Shown here: positions 37,638 through 45,657 of the stretch, in pieces | How positions within the stretch are numbered: the stretch's first letter is position 1 | Layout: the number at the start of each line of letters is the position of its first letter | Assembly: GCF_000285295.1 (NCBI RefSeq) | Contig: NZ_CADP01000001.1 | Coordinates: 7,522-59,868 of the forward strand | Reading direction: 5' to 3' | From: Komagataeibacter europaeus LMG 18890 | GTDB lineage: Bacteria; Pseudomonadota; Alphaproteobacteria; Acetobacterales; Acetobacteraceae | Length of the DNA: 52,347 bases | The notes under the pieces: generated by a model | What the model was told of the DNA's origin: nothing | Seen by the model: the letters and a program-made list of their open reading frames with translations, nothing else | Databases searched by the model: none | Translations under genes and position numbers: made by a program

Positions 37638-39004
37638 GATGTCACCTGCGCATGACGGATTGCCGGTGCCTCACTGGCCTGCCGGGCCAGGCGCAGCAGT
37701 CCCCCCGCCGTCATGCCATCCCCATCGGGCAGCACGGTATCGGGCGGGCGGCGGCGGGCCAGCTCCATCATCTGCTGGCGAAGCCGGTTTGCCTCCACCC
37801 AGCCCCCTGCATCTTCCAGCAGGCGGGCAAGGTAGCAGCGCGCCATGATATGGTCGCGGCACAGATAGATGACCCGGCGAAACGATTCCTCGGCCTGAAG
37901 CAGGCTGCCTTCACCCCATGCCAGCACGGCAAACAGGAAATGGATGCGGGTATCCATGGGATGGCGCAGCAGGTGGTCACGGCACATGCGGATGGCCAGC
38001 GGAACCTGTCCCGTATCAGCAAGCTGCCGGATTTCGGTTGCGACAGCCACGCTGTCCACAGCGGGCACGGGCACAAGCGCGCGCGTGGGCCTGCGCCGGG
38101 GCATGTCGGACGCGACGGGCGCATCCCGCGCGTCCCCGCCCGGCTTCGCGGGCAGGCGAAACGCCAGCGTGCCCGGCAGGCGCACGGTTTCAAGGCTGGG
38201 CGCGAAACAGGACGCGGGTTCGGAATGCCCCAGCAGGATCCAGCCTTCGGGCGCAAGCCGGCCCGCCATGGCATGGACCAGCGCCTGCGCCTGCGCCTGC
38301 GCGAAATAGATCAGCACGTTACGGCACAGGATCAGGTCGAATGGCCCCGGCGGCCCACCATCGGGCCGCAGCAGGTCAAGGACATTGCTGTACCGAAACC
38401 GGACCATGCGGCGATAGCATTCATGCAGCCGCCATATCCGCGGACTGACGGGGGCGAACCACGCGGCGCACTGCGCGTGGGCTATGTCACGCAGGGTCCA
38501 TGCGCTGAATTCGGCCTGCCGCGCCTGTTCAAGGGCGCGGGTGCTGATATCAGTGCCCAGGATTTCGACATGCCAGTCAGCGGGGTTCATCCCCGCCTCA
38601 TCCAGCAGGCGCGTCAGCAGGATGGCGATGGAATAGGGTTCGGCCCCGTTGGAACAGCCGACACTCCATATCCGCAGGTGGCGCGTGGCCCGCGCACGGC
38701 GGATCAGTCGTGGCAGGATGGTGCGTTCAAGGGCCGCGAACTGTTCGGCATAACGGAAGAAAAACGTCTCCCCTATGGTGATGGCGGATTCAAGTTCCCG
38801 CCATTCCCTGTCGCCCCGGGCCCCATCAGCCAGCAGGGCAAGGTAGTCATGGCAGGTGCGGCAGCCATGCAGCGCCATGCGCGCGCCGACCACCTGTTCC
38901 AGCAGGTCGGCCTTGTCCATATAGTAATGCAGCCCCGTGCGGCGGGTGACCGCGTTGAGCAGCCGCCGCAGGCCCGCGTGGGGAAAGGCGGTCGGTCCGG
39001 TCAT
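37634..39004 (-). CDS. cheR: CheR methyltransferase with C-terminal TPR-like extension
   Basis: CheR methylates receptor glutamates using SAM. The 456 residues have a helical N-terminal domain (about 1-75), then the SAM-binding domain with IWSVGCSNGAEPYSIAIL, EILGTDIS and LILCRNVLIYF. Residues after about 320 form a helical extension with TPR-like pairs (for example HFLFAVLAWGEGSLLQAEESF). Standard CheR is about 280 residues; the fused TPR region is the WspC-type arrangement. It overlaps both neighbouring cheW genes by 4 bases. Confidence 0.92.
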   Translation of the reverse strand: MTGPTAFPHAGLRRLLNAVTRRTGLHYYMDKADLLEQVVGARMALHGCRTCHDYLALLADGARGDREWRELESAITIGETFFFRYAEQFAALERTILPRLIRRARATRHLRIWSVGCSNGAEPYSIAILLTRLLDEAGMNPADWHVEILGTDISTRALEQARQAEFSAWTLRDIAHAQCAAWFAPVSPRIWRLHECYRRMVRFRYSNVLDLLRPDGGPPGPFDLILCRNVLIYFAQAQAQALVHAMAGRLAPEGWILLGHSEPASCFAPSLETVRLPGTLAFRLPAKPGGDARDAPVASDMPRRRPTRALVPVPAVDSVAVATEIRQLADTGQVPLAIRMCRDHLLRHPMDTRIHFLFAVLAWGEGSLLQAEESFRRVIYLCRDHIMARCYLARLLEDAGGWVEANRLRQQMMELARRRPPDTVLPDGDGMTAGGLLRLARQASEAPAIRHAQVTS

Positions 39005-39483
39005 GAACGCCCTTCCCCATGCCCGTCGTCACCGGGCATGTCGGGTTGCGGTGTATCGATCGCGGCCCACAGGGTGGCGCGCGCACGGGTACGTTCCATC
39101 AGGGTATCCAGCCGCATGCGTTCATCATCATTGATGATGTCGGTCATGCGCAACATGAATGCAATGCCACCATCCCCAAGTTCCAGTTCCCGCCCTGCGT
39201 CACTGTCCCCCGCCATGTCACCGTCAACCGTGCCGGATGCAACGGGAACGGGTCGCGCAACCGCGCATACCGCGTCCACCATCAGGGCCACGCTGCCCCC
39301 ACCGGGCAGGTTGCACAGCAGCAGCGGGCAGTACAGCAGGTCCACGGGCCGGCGCACCGCCTGCGTGCGTTCACCCAGCAGCACGCCAAGGTCGATTACC
39401 ACCACCATGGCCGACCCCAGCCGGAACCAGCCCGATACATGTGGCAGCGACACGGCCACCGGCATGAGTTCGGGCACGGGCAT
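39001..39483 (-). CDS. cheW: CheW-like coupling protein, first gene of the chemosensory operon
   Basis: The 160 residues are a diverged CheW-like domain with VVVIDLGVLLGERTQ, YCPLLLCNL and VALMVDAVCAV, plus an acidic C-terminal tail. The ATG at 39483 is preferred because AGGGAA lies 5 bases before it; an in-frame GTG at 39498 has no ribosome site. The gene starts the eight-gene minus-strand operon. Its promoter must lie in the 264-base gap shared with the divergent ftsEX region; I could not define its boxes. Confidence 0.78.
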   Translation of the reverse strand: MPVPELMPVAVSLPHVSGWFRLGSAMVVVIDLGVLLGERTQAVRRPVDLLYCPLLLCNLPGGGSVALMVDAVCAVARPVPVASGTVDGDMAGDSDAGRELELGDGGIAFMLRMTDIINDDERMRLDTLMERTRARATLWAAIDTPQPDMPGDDGHGEGRS

Positions 39484-39747
39484 GCATTCCCTGACCACGA
39501 GGCCCGCGGGCAGGCCGTACTGCCGCTAACCGACGCGAAAGATCATGACGGGCGGCAATGGCAGCCGACCCGATCCATATCCCTTGTCCTGCTGTGGCGT
39601 GGCGTAATCCATTAGCGACGGCGCACCTGCTGTTTCCCATATGCACAAGGCAGAAGTTTGCATTTAATACAAGCGGTCGCTACCTCGGTCTGGAATGCGT
39701 TTCCAACAATCCCGGGAAGCAACACCCATGACCGGAGTCTTGTTTTA

Positions 39748-40155
39748 ATGGACAGTCCCTTTTCCAACCAGCCGCAGGATCGCACGCTGCCCCCCGCCAC
39801 CAATGCCGCGGGGGGGGGGAATATGCCACGTATCGTGCGGCTGGCGGTATGGTCGGTTTTCTACTTCCTGTTCTATCTGGTGCAGCAGGTATCGGAACTG
39901 GTCGCCCCCCTGGTGCTGATCCTTGGCATCGGGTGGAGCGCGCTGCCCCATATCATCGGGATCGTGAACGGCGCCGTGGGCAGCGACCCGCAGACACGCG
40001 ACATGATCGCGCATGTCACGCATTCCATTCCCGACCACCTGGAGGTGGGGTCCCACCTGCTGACCCCGTCCTCGCTGGTCTTTGACGGACTGCTGCTCAT
40101 GGCGGCCGCGGCGCTGTGCGCCACGCTGTCCACCATTGCCGCGCGCACCATGTAA
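39748..40155 (+). CDS. Small membrane protein preceding ftsEX
   Basis: The 135 residues have a polar N-terminal tail of about 30 residues. Hydrophobic segments follow at about 31-60 (RLAVWSVFYFLFYLVQQVSE and on) and 110-130. No domain is recognised. The ATG at 39748 follows GGAG by 11 bases. A tract of ten G (39810-39819) lies inside the coding sequence, and an in-frame ATG follows it at 39823. That ATG could be the real start, with the G tract acting as its ribosome site, giving 110 residues. It lies 20 bases before ftsE, probably in one transcript. Confidence 0.65.
   Translation: MDSPFSNQPQDRTLPPATNAAGGGNMPRIVRLAVWSVFYFLFYLVQQVSELVAPLVLILGIGWSALPHIIGIVNGAVGSDPQTRDMIAHVTHSIPDHLEVGSHLLTPSSLVFDGLLLMAAAALCATLSTIAARTM
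39810..39819. repeat. Ten-G homopolymer inside a coding sequence
   Basis: Ten consecutive G residues occupy codons 21-24 of the small membrane protein gene. It is the longest homopolymer I noticed in the window. Runs of this length can slip during replication and switch reading frames. Confidence 0.85.
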
Positions 40156-40175
40156 AGACAGACAGGGCCGTCCGC

Positions 40176-40844
40176 ATGTTCCGCCTGCATGATGTCAGTT
40201 ACGCCCATGGCGGCAGCGCCAGGGTGGCCGCGCTGTCACATATCAGCCTTGACGTGCCGCAGGGTGAATTCCGCTGGCTGCTTGGCCCCTCGGGTGCGGG
40301 CAAGTCATCGCTGCTGTCCATCCTGTCGCTGGAGGTGCAGGCCAGTGCCGGCATGGTGGAAATACTGGGCGTGCCGGTCATGCAGGCGCGGCGCAGCAAC
40401 CTTGCGCGCCTGCGCCGCCGCATCGGGACGGTATGGCAGGATTTCCGGCTGCTGCCCGACCTGAGCGTGTTTGACAACGTCGCCCTCCCGCTGCGCCTGC
40501 AGCACCGCGCGGAGGACGAGATCGCCCACGAGGTCCACGCCATCATGAAATGGGTCGGGCTGGAAAACCGTCTGGACGCGCGGCCGCTGCAGCTTTCGGG
40601 GGGGGAGCAGCAGCGGGTCGCGATCGCGCGCGCGGTGATCTACCGCCCCGCCCTGCTTCTGGCGGATGAACCGACCAACGCGCTGGATGAACGGCAGGCG
40701 GGCCGCCTCATGGCCATGTTCCACCGGCTGGCGGAACTGGGCACGACCATCGTGGTGGCCACCCATAACGACGCGATCGTGGAAAAATATCCCGCCCCCG
40801 CCATCGAACTGGCGCATGGCCACATGGTGCGGGATTACCGCTGA
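40176..40844 (+). CDS. ftsE: Cell division ATP-binding protein FtsE
   Basis: FtsE is the ATPase of the FtsEX complex, which drives periplasmic peptidoglycan hydrolases during division. The 222 residues show Walker A LGPSGAGKSS, the Q-loop IGTVWQDFRLLPDLSVFDNV typical of FtsE, signature LSGGEQQR, Walker B LLLADEPTNALD and H-loop VVATHN. Length and order fit the family. The frame is open upstream, but the domain starts at this ATG. Its stop overlaps the ftsX start by one base. Confidence 0.93.
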   Translation: MFRLHDVSYAHGGSARVAALSHISLDVPQGEFRWLLGPSGAGKSSLLSILSLEVQASAGMVEILGVPVMQARRSNLARLRRRIGTVWQDFRLLPDLSVFDNVALPLRLQHRAEDEIAHEVHAIMKWVGLENRLDARPLQLSGGEQQRVAIARAVIYRPALLLADEPTNALDERQAGRLMAMFHRLAELGTTIVVATHNDAIVEKYPAPAIELAHGHMVRDYR

Positions 40845-41770
40845 TGGCACGCAGGCGCTATCATGACGGACTGGCCCTGCACCAGGCATTGCCGGGGCAA
40901 TTCCTGCCCTTTCTTGTCGCGGCCATGTCCTTCCTTGCGGCGCTGGCGCTGGCGGGGGGAATTGCGGCGCACGGCCTGTCGCAGCGCTGGACCCATGGCG
41001 CGGGGGCCGTCACAACCGTGCAGGTGCCCGGCCCCGATGACCCCGCCGCCGGTTCGGGCACCCGGATCGCGGCCGTGCAGGACATTCTGGCCCATACCCC
41101 CGGCATCATCACGGCGCACCGGCTGAGTGACGCGGAACTGCGCAGCCTGCTGGCCCCGTGGATCGAGCAGACCGGGGATGCGTCCCTGCCCCTGCCCGCC
41201 GTGATCGAGGTGCATACGGCGGCCGGACAGGACCCGATGCCCCCCCTGCTGCCCCGGCTGGAAGCCATTGCCCCGGGCGTGATGGTCGAACATGACAGTG
41301 TATGGAGCGACCGGCTGGCCGCACTGGCCGCAAGCCTGCAGGCCTGTGCGCTGCTGGCCGTGCTGATCGTGATGACGGTGGCGGTATGCGTGGTCATGGC
41401 CGCGACACGCGCGGGCCTGCAGACCCGGCGGCAGGCCATTGCGCTGATCCATTCGCTGGGTGCGATGGACAGCTATATTGCCGGACGGTTCGCATCCCGC
41501 GTGGGACTGCTGGCGCTGGTTGGGGGACTAGGGGGCAGTCTTGCGGCACTTCCCATGCTGCTGGCCATGTCGCATCTGGCCGCCCCCTTTTCCGCCGTGA
41601 CCGATGCGCAGGCCACGGCCCCCGTGGACTGGCGCGATCCCCGTGCATGGGCGGACATCGTGCCGCATGCGCTGTTATGGATGCTGCTGGCGCTGCCGCC
41701 CGCGGCAGGCATGACGGGCTGGGTCACAACCCAGCTGACCGTGCGGGCATGGCTGCGCCGCCTGCCATGA
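40844..41770 (+). CDS. ftsX: Cell division protein FtsX
   Basis: FtsX is the membrane partner of FtsE. The 308 residues have one hydrophobic segment near the N-terminus (about 21-42), a periplasmic loop (about 45-160), and three further segments (about 165-185, 215-240 and 275-300). The permease-like stretch RRQAIALIHSLGAMDSYIAGRF is characteristic. It is diverged from enterobacterial FtsX, as is usual in alphaproteobacteria. It overlaps ftsE and the following YdcF-like gene. Confidence 0.88.
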   Translation: MARRRYHDGLALHQALPGQFLPFLVAAMSFLAALALAGGIAAHGLSQRWTHGAGAVTTVQVPGPDDPAAGSGTRIAAVQDILAHTPGIITAHRLSDAELRSLLAPWIEQTGDASLPLPAVIEVHTAAGQDPMPPLLPRLEAIAPGVMVEHDSVWSDRLAALAASLQACALLAVLIVMTVAVCVVMAATRAGLQTRRQAIALIHSLGAMDSYIAGRFASRVGLLALVGGLGGSLAALPMLLAMSHLAAPFSAVTDAQATAPVDWRDPRAWADIVPHALLWMLLALPPAAGMTGWVTTQLTVRAWLRRLP

Positions 41771-42438
41771 CACGGTCGCCACACGGCAACGGACGACCCT
41801 CCCCCTTCCGCCGCAGGCTGCTGGCCACGGGCTTACTGGCCACCGTGCTGGCATGGATGGCGGGACTGGCATGGTTTACCCGTGACGCCATGCGTCCCCC
41901 CGCGCGGCCGCCGCATGTGGACGGGATCGTGGCGCTGACGGGCGGGCAGGGCCGGATTGACGAATCCCTGCGCCTGCTGGCGCAAGGCGATGCGGACAGG
42001 CTGCTGATTTCCGGCGTGGACCTGCATGCGACGCTGGCTGATTTCCTGCGTCACCAGCCGCAGCCCACGCCACTGGCATTATGGATGCGCACGACACTGG
42101 GCCACAGCGCCACGTCCACGCTGGGCAACGCGGATGAAACGGCGGCCTGGGTGCGGGCCTACCATATCCGCAGCCTGGTCGTGGTGACGGCGGGGTACCA
42201 TATCCGCCGCGCCATGATGGAAATCGCGCGCACGGTGCCCGATGTGCGACTGTATGGTTACCCGATCCAATCACCCGCGCTGCAGCACCTGCTGCATCCC
42301 GCCACCATACGGCTCATGGTGACGGAATATGACAAATGGCTGCTGGCGTGCCTGGATGTCGCGCGCCTGACGCGGCCATTGCACGGCCTGATCAACCATA
42401 CCGATACCCGCCCCGGCGCGCCCCCCGTCATGGGCTGA
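41767..42438 (+). CDS. YdcF/SanA-like DUF218 protein
   Basis: The 223 residues have a transmembrane helix near the N-terminus (about 17-38) and then a DUF218 domain: GIVALTGGQGRIDESLRLL, ADRLLISGVDLH, LGNADETAAWVRAY and LVVVTAGYHIRRAMME. Members of this family (YdcF, SanA, ElyC) act in envelope or cell-wall precursor metabolism, but precise reactions are largely unknown. The ATG overlaps the ftsX stop by four bases. The neighbourhood of ftsEX and plsC supports an envelope role. Confidence 0.82.
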   Translation: MTRSPHGNGRPSPFRRRLLATGLLATVLAWMAGLAWFTRDAMRPPARPPHVDGIVALTGGQGRIDESLRLLAQGDADRLLISGVDLHATLADFLRHQPQPTPLALWMRTTLGHSATSTLGNADETAAWVRAYHIRSLVVVTAGYHIRRAMMEIARTVPDVRLYGYPIQSPALQHLLHPATIRLMVTEYDKWLLACLDVARLTRPLHGLINHTDTRPGAPPVMG

Positions 42439-42500
42439 ATACCGGGTCGCCGCTTGTCCTGACGCCGGTTTTCTGGTGTTAGGAAAACCCATTCACACTG

Positions 42501-43256
42501 ATGGACCCGTTCGTGATGACAGTACTGCGCGCGTTTGCCTTCAACCTGTATTTCCTGCTGCTGACCATCATCATGGGCATTCTGGCCTTTCCCATCCGGC
42601 TGTTCGCACCCGGGCGGGCGCTGGCCTATGCCAAGGCATGGACGGGGCTGACCCTGCGGGGGCTGCGGCATATCTGCCGGATCGACATACAGGTCAGCGG
42701 CATGGAGCACCTGCCTGCCGGTCCATGCCTGCTGGCGTGCCAGCACCAGTCCGAATTCGATACGCTGGTCTGGATGAACCTCGTGCCGCGCCCGGCCTAT
42801 GTCATGAAGCGCGAACTGGAGCGCATACCACTGGTCGGCCCCATGCTGCGGCTGAGCGGCATGATACCCGTGGACCGCGATGGCAAGGCAAAGGCCCTGC
42901 GCGCCCTGCTGGCCGCAACCGATGCAGCCGTGGCTGACGGGCGGCAGATCATCATCTTTCCCGAAGGCACGCGCACGGCCCCCGGTGCCCCCGTCAGCCT
43001 GCAGCCGGGCATTGCCGCCCTTGCCACCCATACCGGGCTGCCGGTCATTCCCGTGGCAACGGATGCGGGGCTGTACTGGAAACCCGGCGGGCTGCTGAAA
43101 CGCCCGGGCACGATCCATATCGTTGTGGGCGCACCCCTGCCCGCAGGGCTGCGGCGGGCGCAACTGCTGCCTGCCATCGGTCAGGCGTGGCGGCAACTCT
43201 GCACCCGTCACGGACTGCCGGTGCCCGCGCAGGCAACCCCCGCCAATCCCGCCTAG
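42501..43256 (+). CDS. plsC: 1-acyl-sn-glycerol-3-phosphate acyltransferase
   Basis: PlsC transfers an acyl chain to the sn-2 position of lysophosphatidic acid to make phosphatidic acid, the precursor of phospholipids. The 251 residues have a hydrophobic N-terminal segment, the HX4D active site in CQHQSEFDTLVW, the GMIPVDRDG block, and the substrate motif IIFPEGTRTAPG. An ATG at 42516 is an alternative start. Its 3' end overlaps the convergent permease gene by 4 bases. Confidence 0.92.
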   Translation: MDPFVMTVLRAFAFNLYFLLLTIIMGILAFPIRLFAPGRALAYAKAWTGLTLRGLRHICRIDIQVSGMEHLPAGPCLLACQHQSEFDTLVWMNLVPRPAYVMKRELERIPLVGPMLRLSGMIPVDRDGKAKALRALLAATDAAVADGRQIIIFPEGTRTAPGAPVSLQPGIAALATHTGLPVIPVATDAGLYWKPGGLLKRPGTIHIVVGAPLPAGLRRAQLLPAIGQAWRQLCTRHGLPVPAQATPANPA

Positions 43257-44551
43257 GGACGGCGCACGGCGCGCCCTGCCACGCGCCTGCCCACAAAACC
43301 GGCAAGGGCATGGGTCATACCTGCCCCAAGGATCGCATCACAGGCAGCAATTCCCGTTAATGTTACCACCCCGGCTGACGCCAGCAGGCTGATCCCCGTT
43401 CCTGCCGCCCATGAAACGAAGGCACGCCAGACCACCGGCCTGCGGGCCGCATGGACCATGCTGTCGTGATCCAGTGCATGCAGGACAAAGAAGTCGACAG
43501 TGACGATGCCTGCCACCGGGACAAAGGCGATGGAGAGATAGAACAGGAAAGCGATAAAGTGATCCAGCAGCCCCCCAAACGCCAGCACGGTCCCAAGCAG
43601 GCCGCATGCCAGCGTAAGGACAGGGCGACTGGTCTGGTGCGATCGGGCGGGAAACACTGTGGCGGCACTCAATATCACGCTGTACAGGTTCAGTGCGTTG
43701 ACCGTCCATGTGCCACCGAATACCAGCCCGAAGGCCAGTAGTCCCAGCCCCATATGCAACATGATCTGCAGCATTCCGCCCTGCGGGACCAGAACGCCCG
43801 CGACACCGCCCGCAAACATGACAAACGAGGCGGACAGCAGATACGCACACACGGACACCAGCACGACATCCCTGTCGCGATGCAGAAAACGGCACAGATC
43901 TGGCATGATGACCGCACCAACCGCCACCCCGCCCACCACGGCGGAAATGACATCGCCCATTCGCAACGCATGACCATGGGGCATATGATCCATGATGCCC
44001 GCATGCGGCACATCCAGAGCGCACAGCAGCAGCCAGACGGTCGCAAGAAACAGTAGCGGCGTCAGCACCAGCGACAGCCGGTCAATCGCACACAGCCCCA
44101 CCATGGTGGTCAGGGTCATGAGCAGCCCACTGCCCAGTTCCACCGGCCAGATGGGCCCATGCCACCCCCATAGCGTTGCCAGAAGAACGCGCATGGCATC
44201 GGCAAACAGGTCGATATTGACCCCGAACCACCCCAGCAGGGACACGGCAAAGGCGGCATTGAGCGCCATCGCCCCCCGTTCCCCGAAGACCAGCCGGGCC
44301 AGCATGTATGAACTCAGCCGCGTGCGCGCGCCCACAATCCCCATAAGGGAGCCGATAATGGTCAGGATAAGGCCACCCGCCAGCATGCCAGTCACGAAAC
44401 CAGGCATGGTGGTCACACGCGCCAGATCGACCCCTGTCACCAGTGTTGGCAGGGACACGCTGAAAGCCGACATCATCAGCGCGACACGCCACCATGGCAG
44501 GGCGACACCCTGCGGCACGGTTTCGGTCAGATAATCGCCATCCGGGGACAT
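43253..44551 (-). CDS. NCS1-like (CodB-type) nucleobase/hydantoin permease
   Basis: The 432 residues are a polytopic membrane protein with about 12 helices. Its pattern is that of cytosine/purine/hydantoin symporters: WWRVALMMSAFSVSLPTLVTG near the start (in parts), GMLAGGLILTIIGSLMG, GARTRLSSYMLARLVFGERG and GWFGVNIDLFADAM. It follows the DUF917 gene by 17 bases in an operon with a HyuA-like gene. This suggests it imports a cyclic amide or pyrimidine-like compound that those enzymes process. Confidence 0.85.
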   Translation of the reverse strand: MSPDGDYLTETVPQGVALPWWRVALMMSAFSVSLPTLVTGVDLARVTTMPGFVTGMLAGGLILTIIGSLMGIVGARTRLSSYMLARLVFGERGAMALNAAFAVSLLGWFGVNIDLFADAMRVLLATLWGWHGPIWPVELGSGLLMTLTTMVGLCAIDRLSLVLTPLLFLATVWLLLCALDVPHAGIMDHMPHGHALRMGDVISAVVGGVAVGAVIMPDLCRFLHRDRDVVLVSVCAYLLSASFVMFAGGVAGVLVPQGGMLQIMLHMGLGLLAFGLVFGGTWTVNALNLYSVILSAATVFPARSHQTSRPVLTLACGLLGTVLAFGGLLDHFIAFLFYLSIAFVPVAGIVTVDFFVLHALDHDSMVHAARRPVVWRAFVSWAAGTGISLLASAGVVTLTGIAACDAILGAGMTHALAGFVGRRVAGRAVRRP

Positions 44552-44568
44552 CGTACCTCCCCCGCCCG

Positions 44569-45657
44569 TCAGAGCCGGTGCGTATCGTAATCAATCCCCG
44601 CATAACCAAACGCCTGCGGCCCGACGACATCCAGCGCCTGCGCTGTCCGCAGCAGATCGTGCGCGGGCAGGCCGATCACCGCGACGGGCAGGCCGTACTT
44701 GACCAGTTCCGTCGTAATGGGTTCCCCCGTTTCGTGTTCGACCATCATGATCAGGTCGGGCACGCAGGCCATCACCGCGTCATCCACCCACAGCACCAGG
44801 TTTTCATTCTGGATGGCGATGCGTGCCGTGCATCCCGCATACGCGCCATTGCCCGCAATCATGACCATGCCGACGGAAAAACCGCCCTTCATTTCCCGCA
44901 CGACCGCCGTGACCCTGCCGGTAAACAGCAATGTCGCGTCGGCCACGACCAGCAGGCGTTCCAGCACATCCGCCCGCGTCGCCCGCGCATCGACTATGGC
45001 CCGCCCGATACGCAGGGCCTGTGTTACCGTGCCGGGCAATGCCGCGCGCCGGATGAAAGCCATCCCCATGGGGGCGGTGCACATGCCGGCGCTGCCGCCC
45101 ATCTGCACCGTGACCGCGCGCGCCAGTGCCTCCAACCGGTACATGGTATCCACCGGGTCGAAGGTGACGACATTACCCTTGTCATCCGCCACGGCGGCGG
45201 GTGAGCAGGCCTGCCCGTAAATGAAGAACGTCGTCATCTGCACTTCGGGAAAGGCACGGCCCATGCCATCCCCATCCAGTACCGGCAGCCCCGCCTGTGC
45301 TGCAATCGCGATCGGTTCGATACCGTTTGATCCCCCGATTTCCTCCGAAATCAGGGCATCTGCCCGGCGTCCGGTCGTCCGTTCCAGTGCGCGCAGGGCA
45401 TGCAAGCATTCGTCACCACGCTTTATCTTTTCCACCCCCACCACCGGCGCGCCAATACTGCCCAGGGCATAGACCGTTGCCGTATCATCAAGCGCGTCAA
45501 AGGGAATGATACGCACCTGCGCGCCTGCGCGGATCAGTTCGCGCGTGCGCAGCATGCCCAGATAGGGATTGCCCCCACCACCGGTGCCCAGCACGGCACA
45601 GCCCAGTGACAGGGGCAGGAGGTCTTCCTCCCCGATCACATAACCCCATTCAGACAT
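44569..45657 (-). CDS. DUF917-family protein
   Basis: The 362 residues begin with LLPLSLGCAVLGTGGGGNPYLG, the glycine-rich signature of DUF917. ISEEIGGSNGIEPIAIAAQ and GLPVLDGDGMGRAFPEVQMT follow. The family is known as a frequent neighbour or fusion partner of HyuA-type hydantoinase/oxoprolinase proteins; its own reaction is not settled. It overlaps the end of the HyuA-like gene by 8 bases, so the two are translationally coupled and probably form one complex. Confidence 0.85.
   Translation of the reverse strand: MSEWGYVIGEEDLLPLSLGCAVLGTGGGGNPYLGMLRTRELIRAGAQVRIIPFDALDDTATVYALGSIGAPVVGVEKIKRGDECLHALRALERTTGRRADALISEEIGGSNGIEPIAIAAQAGLPVLDGDGMGRAFPEVQMTTFFIYGQACSPAAVADDKGNVVTFDPVDTMYRLEALARAVTVQMGGSAGMCTAPMGMAFIRRAALPGTVTQALRIGRAIVDARATRADVLERLLVVADATLLFTGRVTAVVREMKGGFSVGMVMIAGNGAYAGCTARIAIQNENLVLWVDDAVMACVPDLIMMVEHETGEPITTELVKYGLPVAVIGLPAHDLLRTAQALDVVGPQAFGYAGIDYDTHRL

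Noticed and set aside
35601-37655. A 684-codon open frame on the plus strand across the chemoreceptor gene
   Set aside because: Antisense shadow of the mcp gene with His/Arg-rich composition.
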